NCBI RefSeq assembly: GCF_000247695.1
Contig: NW_004624734.1
Span: forward strand, 34,965,674 to 35,029,673
Length of the DNA stretch: 64,000 nt
Reading direction: 5' to 3'
Origin: Heterocephalus glaber
Lineage: Eukaryota > Chordata > Mammalia > Rodentia > Bathyergidae
A model generated the notes under the pieces. It was not told the origin of the DNA, did no database searches, and saw nothing but the letters and a program-made list of their open reading frames with translations. Positions within the stretch are counted from its first letter, which is position 1, and each line of letters opens with the position of its first letter. Shown here piece after piece: positions 43,035 to 53,499 of this stretch. Both the position numbers and the translations under genes were made by a program.

Positions 43035-43541
43035 AGGACCTTGATGACTGCCTCCCAAGAATCCTGCTGGGACCCAGACAAACATTCTCTATTCATTTTC
43101 AAATCATTAAACCAGAACTAGTTTTATAGTCATATCCTACTCCGACCACTGGCATGCAAAAAAGCTTTATGGCCTTTGATAAGATGTCTCTCTATTAAGA
43201 ACGGAATTAGGTATATGTTGTCTTAAACTGTACCATCCTCCAGTGAGATTTATACTCTTGTTTTGCTTAAGATTCACATTTTAATGTGGTAATAAAAACA
43301 AGTGAGATGGTCTCCTTGCAAGGAATCTTTAATTAATTATCAGGCCCCAGACTGCAAATCACTGGGTTGAGTTTCTAGTACCCAGAGATGGGTATTGTTC
43401 TCCCTTTCTTCCCAGGAGTCACATGAGCCTTCTAGCTATGTTGAAGAGAATAGAGCTGGGACTAGAGGTGATAAGGAGGTGACAGTACTGCCCTATACTG
43501 TACAGCTCCCCAAAGTCCACAAAGTATGTATCTGTCCAGGA

Positions 43542-43770
43542 GGCAGCATGGTGAACAGTGTCCAGATTCCAAAATCAAATTTTGAATCCCAGCTCTGCCA
43601 TTTACCAGCTCTGAGACATTGAGCACATTATTGAATATCTCTGAATCGCTAGTCCCCTCTCATACTCCCATATAGATAATGATGCTATATCAACCTCCTG
43701 GCTTTGTTCTGAAAATTAAATTAGGTAATGGATTTAAAGAAGCTGGCACAAAAAAAGCAGGCAATAAATG
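43542..43770 (+). mobile_element. MIR SINE, sense, nearly full length
   Basis: 'gcagcatggtgaacagtgtc', 'tttgaatcccagctctgcca', 'tgagacattgagcacattat' and 'aggcaataaatgttggatct' cover the tRNA-like head, core and 3' end in order. The longest MIR in the window. Confidence 0.85.
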
Positions 43771-44681
43771 TTGGATCTTTCCCCAGTAGAGGCTGGCAAC
43801 ATTGGGAATCATTCAGCACTGATGCCTGCCAGGGGTCTCCAGAACTATAGGCAAGCAGCCAGGTACCTGAGGGTGGACAAGCAGACATGGTGGGGGCTGT
43901 GAGAGATTTGGCAAGCATCTGAATGGTAAGAGGCAAGGACCTAGGCAGAATCTGGGCCAAAAGAGGTCAAGAAAAAGAGAAGCAACACAGAGAAGGGGTG
44001 ATATACACACAAGTGAAGAACAAGTATGGGCTTCAATCCAGTAAGATTCTAAACCATTTCCAGAGACTTCAGGTAGAAGACAATAGATTCCTACACTTGA
44101 GAAGAAAAGTGGTGTAGGATGAGTCTAGGGCTGCCAGACAGAAGCAAGCCAAACAGGTCCCTCTGCAGAGCTCTTCATCATAAAGCATGACCTGCCCTTA
44201 AATGGACTTTGGTTTCCACCATTCTCCACCCATAGAGTAAGAGGGTGGTGCTCAGAGCTGTACTCATGATGATGTATGGCACCTATTATTCTTCAGTGAC
44301 CCCAACATCAGTTCAGGGTGAGTGTTTGTGCCCTAACGATGATTTGGATACCCTTATGGGTTTTGTCTCTGGTGTCAACCCTAAACAATTGGTAGTGGCT
44401 GCCTGCAACACTGTCTTGGGAGGTATTTTGAAGACCACATTTGGGAAGAATGTTGTGCTTGATTATTCATGTTGGCCAATGGCTTAGAAATGATTAGTGG
44501 AGGTATACTTGCTATCTTTTAGCTTGAAGCAGTGCAGCTCCTAGCTGATAGGCAGCTAGAGCATGCCTAGCAGATGTAAGTGGAGAAATTTACTTATTCA
44601 TATATGAATTTACTCAACATCCTCAGAATAGCCTCCATGAACAACATTGCCACCCTGGAGGAAGTCAGGGAATGCTATAGA
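43771..44681. other. unassigned non-coding sequence
   Basis: An 80-residue plus-strand frame at 44245-44487 has balanced composition but no recognised family; see findings. Confidence 0.3.
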
Positions 44682-44716
44682 AGAAGTTCCAAAAAAAAAA
44701 AAAAAAAGAAGTTCCA
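44682..44716. repeat. isolated poly(A) run between 10-base direct repeats
   Basis: agaagttcca at 44682-44691 and again at 44707-44716 flank about 17 A. It looks like a retrotransposon tail with a target-site duplication but no body. Confidence 0.6.
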
Positions 44717-46904
44717 AGTACTCTCAGAGCTATTTTCCAGATTCAAGCATGCTTTGGCACCACATTTAGGTTTGATATCAATACTCTAGGAAGTAGAAAA
44801 TACTATTATTAACAAACCTAGGTTTTCAGGCTGGAAAACTGGGGTTCATCTCAGAATTGGAAAGAACAAGTGGAAATAATTCCTGTTGTAGTAGCTGTCA
44901 TGTCTTCAAATGTAGTCCTTGGCATCTCTCACTGAAGGCCCTGAGAAGAAGAGGCCATGCTTGTGTGAAGCTATTTGCCCTCTGTGCCATTTAAGAGCAG
45001 TTTTTCTGACACTCTGGCCAGCCCTCCTCGAAGCGCTGGGTGTTCTCGAAACCCAGAGAGTGCATCTGCAGTGAATTGGCCCATATTTTGTGTCCCTACA
45101 AAATAGCTATTTAAATATCCCTCAAGTATGCACTTTCAGAATCATTAAGACTTCAGGGTGCATCAGTTATACTAATTTGGGAAAGTGATCAAATTCATGC
45201 AGACTGTTACTTTTAAAGAAAAGACATTTCAGTGTATTGATGGAGAATTGGTATCCGGAGTATATAGATTTCCAGTTATGTCCTGTCATGGCAAGAGTCC
45301 ATCGGTTTCCTTTAAGAGATGGAGAACACATTATGCCTGGTATTAACAAAGATCAATTTCAGTAAAGGAAGACATTCAACACAAGGGAATTGAGCTGAGC
45401 TGGGAATAAATGATGTAATGTTTGAAGCAATAAGGAATAAGTCATCCTAGGACTCCTAGTTCTTTCATAAATGATGATGAAATGGAATTTTTGTCCCTGT
45501 TTTTTAGTTTTGTTTTGTTTGGGGCTTTTTTTGCTAGAGGTGATTTTTTCTTTACTGTAAAGTATAATGTATGTGTTTTGGCATTGTCAGCTAAGTATGC
45601 AGTTCACAAGTAGACTTCTTAAAGATTTCAGATTTCTTTGGTCCTAACTTGGAGGGAGGGTCCTATCTTTACTGCCAACTCTTTCTATTCTTTAAACCGA
45701 AGTGACAGGCTTTTGTAAAAACTTAGCTCTGGGTGTTATCTTTCAAGAAAATTGTATCCCAAACTTCAATACAGTGAATAAGTTACAAAGACACCATGAG
45801 GATAATATGGAAGATGTTAGAAATAAAGATAAGCTCTTCACCGAGACGTGAGATGCAATGAAAGAAAAATGATGAGATGAAATGGGAACAACACTGGTGC
45901 TGGATTCTTATCAGTATCCCTAAGTAAAAAGTCAAACCAAACCAGACTTTTTCCCTTTCTCCATGAACGAATTTCTTCAGGGTCCATAAAAGCTATTTAA
46001 GTATATTCATACCAATATTTAGAACTGGAAGGGACCTGAGATATTTCAACAAATGAGCAAACTAATGATCAGGGAGACAATGTGGATTATACTTTTCCTT
46101 CCTTCTGGCTTGTCAATATTTCTTGGTAGCTAACTTAGAAAATATTAATTTTTAAAAGGAATGTCGTTCCAATTCTTTCTATTTTTTTGATGATGATAAT
46201 GATAGTGATTTTTGAATATCCACTAAAAAATAGACCATGATTGGATGCCAGAAGTTCTAATTTGGAACTAACTTGAATGCTAAGATTTGCATCCTTGTGT
46301 ATGACATGGAAAGTATACATGGCACATTTCCACAGAGTAACACTTAGAGGCCAAAAAAACCTGGGACAAAAATTATTTAAGAAATTAATTATGAGTTCAT
46401 CAAGTAATAGCTCATCTCTTGTCTGTACCTTCCCTAGACAGAGGACTGGAGGAAAAAAGAGAGAAATGTTGAATTTTATATTGAGTTAGGGTACAAGAGC
46501 CCTTCCATGACATCTTCTGGTTCAGATGTCCTAAGGGCCAGCACTCAGGACATCTGCAGACAGAGTCATGGAGGACCTAAATCTAAACTTCAGGAAAGAA
46601 TTAAGTACCTGACCTTATTTTAATTTTAGTACAAGCAATCATTTTTTCCCATTCTAACCTTTAGAGACTTGTCCAAGAATGAAGAGGTTAAACAGGAGCC
46701 AAGACCTCAACCCCAAAGAGAGACACAGCCCAGGGTTTTCTTGAGCAGAGGCAGAGCTGCTATCCTGACACTCAGAATAGGAGCGCTGAGGCAAGGCTTC
46801 CTGAAGCTTTCACCTTTGTAAACTCCTTCTAACACGATGGCTAGTTAGCAGAAAGGGCCAGTGCTGCTTATTAAGGGAGAAAGCGCAAAAGACAGTATCG
46901 CAGA
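44717..46904. other. unique, mostly AT-rich non-coding DNA
   Basis: A MIR-like patch may lie at 46020-46080 ('actggaagggacctgagata', 'tgagcaaactaatgatcagg'). No gene recognised. Confidence 0.35.
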
Positions 46905-46905
46905 G

Positions 46906-47001
46906 GGCCAGGGATTTAGCTCAGTGGTTCCAGTGCCTGCCTCAAAAGCACAAGGTCCCAAGTTCGATCCTCAGTACCAAAAACCAAACAAACAAAAAAA
47001 C
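46906..47001 (+). mobile_element. ID-type SINE (younger subfamily), sense
   Basis: 'ggccagggatttagctcagt' and 'caagttcgatcctcagtacc' with a (CAAA)n tail. Target-site duplication of 17 bases, aaga(c/t)agtat(c/t)(g/c)cagag-like, at 46889-46905 and 47002-47018, allowing a few mismatches. Confidence 0.9.
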
Positions 47002-47018
47002 AAGATAGTATTCCAGAG

Positions 47019-49183
47019 GTGTGGACTCTAATTGGAGCACTGCTGTTTTGGGGCAAAAATCATTTTCCTGCCATTAGAGTAACTGATCTCAAGATTCCCG
47101 AGGACAGGACATCCAAAAGCCCAGTCCAGACCATTCACTCCTCTTCCCTTCTGCCTTGTTCACCAGAACCACACCACAACTTGAACTATGACTTCCCTTT
47201 CTTTCTCCCTGCATGTGGCCTAAATTTAGCATCTCCACTCCCAGACATTTCCTTATTTCTTCTACATAGCTAGTCCTACCATCCTTCAGATTCTCCAGGG
47301 GCTTGACTCTGGGGCCCCTCAGGCTACCCGTACTTCCTGGCTTTCCTCCTTTTCCATCATTGTGTTCTTTCTAGGAGGTCATTTCGGTGACCTTCTTCCC
47401 AAGACCCTCTTCTACCTCCTGAGCTGTCCTTCTCCTGACTATCTCACATCGTCCTCTTGACTCTGGATGGAGTCAAAAATCCACTGCCTCAAGTCTTACA
47501 GCTGAGTGGTGCCTGTGAACACCCATCACGATGCCATCCTTACAAGTTACACATAACAGCCCCTTGGCCCTTGATGTTTCCCTGACTGTTTTAAGCCTTT
47601 GTCAGTCCTCTCCCTGGTTTCCATCCCCTCATCTGTAGATGACTTGGCTTTCTCTTTCCTGAGGTGGAGATCAGTAGGGATTGGGATAGTAGAGTTTCAT
47701 GGAGTCTGAATGCCATGAATTGAGCGACCGGAGAGCAGTTCAGACTAGAGAAGCATTACCCAGAGGAAGAAAATCCTGTGTAGCCATCACAAAGGATGAG
47801 AAACCAATAGAATGTCAAGGTGAGTTGCAATGAGGAGCTTTTTGAGCCTGAGGCAATGGGATTCATTTAGATAGCCTTCAACAAGAAAATATCTATCCCT
47901 CATTGGATTTCTAGTTCGTTTCAAATCTAAACTAGAAGTTTTTAGTTTCCTCTCTATTTGAAAATCATACAGTGTACAAATCACAAGAAAATTTGCCCTA
48001 AAAGGCAGTTTTGGATATAGAGTGAAAGAAAAGATACTATATAATAAATTTATATTTTTAAACTATATTTTTATATTGAGTTAGACTAAGGGAGCCCCTC
48101 TCTGAAATTTTCCAATTCAAATACAGTTCAGAACAAATTATTTTTCCTTCTATTTTCATCATCTGGCTTCTCAGCAGGTATATAAGTTTTGCCCAAAGAA
48201 AGATTCTTGCTCAGATATTCTGCTCAAGTCATGGAGTTTTGAAAATGCTACTGGCAGAATAGAAGTAGGCTGGGTGAGGTGAATGGCCCTTTTATGGCTA
48301 GCTTCTCTGACTTGCTTTATTTTTGTTCTGCTTAGTTTTGGGTGATTTACAGAATCCCTAAGCAGAATGGAAGAAAGTAATGACCCAGAGAAAAGATCTA
48401 GTTATTTCACTTCTTCTGGTCATAAGATTTTGATGTCTTCTGGTTCTTCCTCAATGCAGAAAGAATCAATAGCAAGTTATTCTGTAGGTGCAGTTCTTAG
48501 GAATCAGTTACTCGTTATGGAAGTTCTGTGTACAAACAAGCTCCAGAGATCCCGCAGCCAGTGAAAAGGACTTCATTCTGCATGAAGGTCCCTGGACAAA
48601 ATATAGTTGGTGAGAGTTTCTCTTGGCAGGAATACCTCCAAATGTAGTGAGAGAAAGATTATGAAGTAGACCAAAGAAATCTTCTGAGCTACTTTATATG
48701 TTATATCTACTGTATACCTTAAATCTACCTTATATATCCTGATATACCTTGTATCAACAACTCTGCAACTCCACTTGGATCACTGGGCTTCCTTTCTTAA
48801 AAGCTGAGGAGAACTAAGGAGGGCAGTGTCTTGTGGGCAAATGAATCTACTGCCTAAGGCATGAGCTTTTGGACAGTGAATATGGACCCACTGCTAACAG
48901 CAGGAGCTATGGTCAGTGGGAGAGCTATAGGCCAGAGCTTTCCTCTTCAGATATATTCAGTGGAGCTCTAGCATGTTTAAGTTTCAAGGAAAAAGAACAA
49001 AGAAAATAAAATTCTTCAAATATATTTATATTCTTTAATAGGCCAGAATGTTTAGTACTTGAAGAAGCCTGGACAAATTATTTTGGAGTAAAAGTTACTA
49101 AATTTTTGTTTTGTCAGTAAATATGGTTCTCCACTAGGTTATTTATAATAAATACCCTTCCCTACTTCTCAAAGAAAGTTTAG
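47019..49183. other. mostly unique non-coding DNA
   Basis: 47080-47640 is pyrimidine-rich and may be a worn LINE of the L2/L3 kind. The rest is AT-rich. No gene recognised. Confidence 0.3.
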
Positions 49184-49250
49184 GGACTGAGGTATAACTC
49201 ATTGATAGAGCACGTGCTTTACATGTGTAAAGGCCTTGAGTTTAATCCCC

Positions 49251-49253
<3 letters not shown>
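49184..49253 (+). mobile_element. ID SINE (older subfamily), sense
   Basis: 'ggactgaggtataactcatt', 'gagcacgtgctttacatgtg' and 'cttgagtttaatccccagta'. Its tail position is taken by a CA repeat. Confidence 0.8.

Positions 49254-49295
<42 letters not shown>
49254..49295. repeat. (CA)21 microsatellite in a SINE tail
   Basis: Twenty-one uninterrupted CA units directly after the SINE B-box end. Confidence 0.98.
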
Positions 49296-49297
<2 letters not shown>

Positions 49298-50190
49298 CTA
49301 CACGCAGAGGGTTTAAGGAAAAATAACAAAAAATGATTTGTGGTAGCATTTTCCAAATTCTGTTCCTTTGGGCTTTGTTGGACTAGGGCCAACTCCCTTG
49401 TGCAGGGTGAGCCTGAATGACTTTGAATGCCCTTCCTCACTGACTACAGCTCCCATAAGGTTCTGGTAACAGGCATGGGTGTAGCAATGGCTTCTCATGC
49501 CTAGTAGTATCTTGGTGCCTCAACATGTCTTATTGGTTCTCTTTACCTTGCCTACACCTTCCTAAGGAGGTTCTTATTAGTTTCCTTATTGTTTCTCACT
49601 AGGTCTGTCATTTTCATAATCTGCAACTATCAGATTGTAACAGTTAAAACAACCACTGTTCTTAGACAAAGTACCACACAGATAAAAAGAACCCTGGCGT
49701 AGTGCATTGCACTTGTTCAATATGGTATTGGTTAAACTTCTGATTCTTGCAGCATCTGTAGGGAGATTATAGACATTATTAATCCTATTATGAGAAAGAA
49801 AGTGAAGTCACTGGAAGTTTAAGAATTTGTGACCAGTTGGGGTTTGAGTGGTCAAGGACTCAACCCCTCAGCACTTTATTCTGGTCCAGATTTTTCTGAG
49901 CTACCAGCAGCCAAAGGAAGGTGAACCCTGTGTTGCATTATTTATTCTTCATTAGTTCCTAAAGACACAAGAGCCATGTTTCTGACTGAGGGCCACCTTT
50001 AGCATAACTTCCAAATTTAAAACAACAGGTCTTTCAAAGCCATGTGTGCATCTCCTTTGTTTCTGTCCAAGAACCTTGATTTATTTTAAATCATCAACCT
50101 TTCTCATTTAGATGCTATTTCAGTGATCTTTGAGAAATCCTAACTGGAGATGGGTAGCCTGATTCTAGGAAAGGAAAAGAGTGCTAATTT
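49296..50190. other. unique non-coding DNA
   Basis: Nothing recognisable apart from the target-site duplication at its right end. Confidence 0.35.
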
Positions 50191-50278
50191 TTTTTTTTTT
50201 TTTGGTACCAGGGATCGAACTTGGGACCTTGCGCTTGGAAGGCAGGTGGCAGAACCACTGAGCTAAATCCCTGACTCC
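50191..50278 (-). mobile_element. ID-type SINE (younger subfamily), antisense
   Basis: Poly(T), 'ggtaccagggatcgaacttg', 'ccactgagctaaatccctga'. Perfect 14-base target-site duplication aagagtgctaattt at 50177-50190 and 50279-50292. Confidence 0.95.
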
Positions 50279-50292
50279 AAGAGTGCTAATTT

Positions 50293-52100
50293 AATCATCT
50301 CAAGTGAGGGACAGGCTGACAGACAACCCTTCACATGTGGAGGTGTGCAGATGCTACCAACCATGGAAAGCTATGACCCACACTAGGCCCAGTTAGAGCT
50401 GAGTTACAGAAACAGAGTCACTCAGCCCTTGCCAGAAAAATGGTTATTGAAGCAGGGAGGGAACAAGCAAGAAATGCCCTGGTGTCCCTTCCCTCTGCCT
50501 CTCCCTTTACCTCTCTTTCTCCCTCTCCCTCTCTTCCCTCCTATTTTATGATTTCTGTTAGTGCTTTCCATAAGCCCAAGTTAAATGTGGACCAGACAGC
50601 CGGGGAACCTGAGTGTTGCAGTCTGTAGGGGGAGGGGATAGGGAATGGATGAAAGCAATGCCAGAGGGTGGGAGCAAATAGAGACCAGCCAGCAGAGGGC
50701 TGATTTCACCTACTGACCACACTGAGACTGGTTCATGGGATGAATGAAATTTTAGTTCGTTACCTCAACACCTTTCTTGATGGGTTTTAGAGGGAATGAG
50801 ACACTGGAGCCACTCTGCACATTTCTGTTTTCCTCATTCTCTTTTCCTTTGCATTGTGCAGAGCACCCTTCTAATGCCTTGCCTTTCTCTATACCAGTCG
50901 CAGTGGGAGCTACATCTCTTACTTCCTCCTGCATTCTTCTTCTTTGCTGAATGCTGAAAAGGAAGTCTGGTTCCTGTGAATAGTCTCCCAAACAACCTTG
51001 ACAGAGATCTGCCTATTCAGAGCTATAACTGGGATGCTCTTTTCCATACATTTGTTTGTCACTTGATATAGGGAACACTCTTCTCATGAAGCTAATGGGG
51101 TTTAATCTTTAGCATATCCTGCCTCACTCACATAGATCCTACGAAAAATCTAGAAATTCTGAATTCACAATTGCTACTCTTTTTTTAAAAACGGCTCTCA
51201 AAATACTGTAGCTTCAGGCCCCACAAAACCTGGCTGATCCTTTCCTCTATATCTTTTTTCCCAAATATACCTTTTCTGTCTGTGACTCACTGGCAGGGTT
51301 TACAGCAATACCAAGGAGAGGTAATTAATGTGTGATGGATCGACTGGCTGGGACTCCTCAGATATATATGTGGTCTGGTCAGTGGGCCCAAGCAAAGGAG
51401 CAAGTGCAAGATGCCTTTGCACCTCAGTAAATCTGCTCCAGGAAACACAACTGATGATGTGAATGACAAGGGTAGGCTCTGAGGTCTGGCTAGTCTCAAA
51501 GTTCTAGTGCTGTATGGTTCAATAAACTTCATATGTGACACCATGGGGATAGTCACCTTGTTCCCTGGCTAGCTAGCAGGCACATCTGCTTTCAGGGGAG
51601 GTGTATTAAGAGCACTGAGAGGCCCTTCTCTATGGCCCTTCCTGAGGTGAGGGGGGAAAGGGCCGCACATGGGCATCCCTGGAGATGCCAACATCAGGAC
51701 CTTTTACCCTGGCTTGTGTCACAGAGATGGAGCTGTAGTCATTAGTTCCAGCCTTGACTAACACTGCCAAGCCCTGGGGTGAGTCCTAGCCAGCCAAGTT
51801 TCTTTACATTCTTGGTGGCACCACTGGCTTTGAGAGTGACTAGCTTTAGTCATGAATCTCTTAATTATATTCTTTCCCTCCACAGAAAAACAAGTCAAAG
51901 GCCAGTCTAGATTGAGAACTTACTATATTGCAGCACTGGATATTAACAAACTATTTAATTTTTAAAATTATTTATCTTAACATTTTAGAACCTACAAGGC
52001 CCTTATTTAGAGATGGAAAGAGAGGGAAGAAGATGGAGGAGACAAAAAGAAGGGTGAAGGAAAAGGGATTAAGAGCAAAGATACTGAAAGCTTTGCTCCC
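50293..52100. other. mostly unique non-coding DNA
   Basis: Includes a CT-rich run at 50490-50545. No gene or clear repeat recognised. Confidence 0.35.
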
Positions 52101-52255
52101 AGACACTTTACCAGTTCTGTGATCCCAGAAAAGAAACAACCTCTCTGGGCCTTAGTTATCCAAAGTGTAGAAAAGGGATAAAGGGAGTACCTACTCCCTA
52201 GGGTTGTTGTGAGGATTAAATGAGCTAACATACATGAAACCCTTAGAGCAAACCA
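52101..52255 (+). mobile_element. MIR SINE, sense
   Basis: 'actttaccagttctgtgatc', 'acaacctctctgggccttag' and 'gttgttgtgaggattaaatg' then agctaacatac. Confidence 0.75.
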
Positions 52256-52945
52256 GATGGGCTCAGTTGGTCTTCACTGATGCCATTTTATGTGTCCTCC
52301 TATAGCTTCTCAGGCTAGGAGAACTGTCTTTGTTAAATGAACCACTGTCTTTGCAATAAAAAGGGCCAAGGCTCTGAGTCCGCCAGCCCCTGCCCTCAGT
52401 CCCCAGACTGCTCCTTCAGCATTTTCTGCAGGGTGAGGCTTCTGATAATCTCTGCCTCACCAAGGTTGTTCTAAGAAGCAAATGAGGCAGGCCTCGTGCA
52501 TGGGCTTTTATTGTCTCTGAAGGGCAATGGAATGGCTGTGTTGTTTGAAAATCATCAGTTACTTAGACACCTTGGTTTGCCTGTCTTGTTTGCTCATACC
52601 TGAACCTCTCTCAGCATCCTTCCTCCATCCTGAGAAATCTTTTCATCTTCATGACCAAGACCCCCGAGAAAGCCAATCCAGTCCCTACAGCCTCCAACAT
52701 GTGGCAAGATGCCACCCTAGAGAAGTTTCACTTCAGGACCACCGCTGCTGCCCAGGATGGGGTGCTGAGGAGCACCCAGAGCTCGGGCTTCATGGAACAC
52801 TGAACAAAACTGAGCAGCAAGCAGGGCAGGAAAAAGTGTCACCCTTGGCCTGGAAAACAACCACACCCTGGCACACATTCTGCTGGCTCCTGTCTATCCA
52901 GCAGCTCTGTTTAGTGAACTGTGCTTAGAACCACAATGCAATGGG
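52256..52945. other. unique non-coding DNA
   Basis: Contains a 133-residue plus-strand frame (52527-52928) with no recognisable domain; judged chance. Confidence 0.35.
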
Positions 52946-53313
52946 TTTTTAAAATAGTTAATTTTATTGGTATATTTTAGATAGACATAATGAACACATT
53001 CATCGTAGGGAATTTGTACCAGTACATGATACATCTTGATTCTTCTTTTTTTCTCTTTTCCCTCCCCTCCCTTCAACCCCTCTTCCCCTCCTTATTTACA
53101 AGTGCTTTGTTTCCATTTTCTTCTATTATTTTTTCCCTTTCTTCCTTTCCTCCTCTCTATTTCTTCTTCCCATTTGTACATTTTCTTCCCATTTCACAAT
53201 ATCTATTATACATTTCAGTCATTATGGCCATTTTTGGTTTCTCACACCAGAGAAAACACATGATATTTGAACCTGTACATCTGATTTATTTCACTTAAGA
53301 GTATATAGTCTTG

Positions 53314-53396
53314 GGCCAGGGAGTTAGCTCAGTGGTTCCACCGCCTGTCTTGCAAGTGCAAGGACCTGAGTTTGATTCCTGGTACCAAAAAAAAAA
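53314..53396 (+). mobile_element. ID-type SINE (younger subfamily), sense, inside the L1
   Basis: 'ggccagggagttagctcagt', 'ctgagtttgattcctggtac', poly(A). Perfect 13-base target-site duplication gtatatagtcttg at 53301-53313 and 53397-53409. Confidence 0.95.
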
Positions 53397-53499
53397 GTAT
53401 ATAGTCTTGAGGTGCATCTATTTAGCTATAAAGGTCTCAAATTTATTCTTTATGGCTGAGTAGTACTTCGTATAAAAAAACCCCATATCTTCTTTATTC

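Noticed and set aside
49254..49295. CRISPR-like or regulatory array
   Set aside because: A plain dinucleotide microsatellite without spacers; the DNA is a vertebrate nuclear genome.
52527..52928. 133-residue plus-strand open frame
   Set aside because: No signal peptide, domain or familiar motif, no splice or polyadenylation context, and Cys/His/Gln-rich composition typical of translated non-coding DNA of about 50 percent GC.
53040..53200. Long pyrimidine tract as a splice or triplex element
   Set aside because: The same tract in complement is found in the sense L1 at 37150-37260, so it is the L1 3' UTR.
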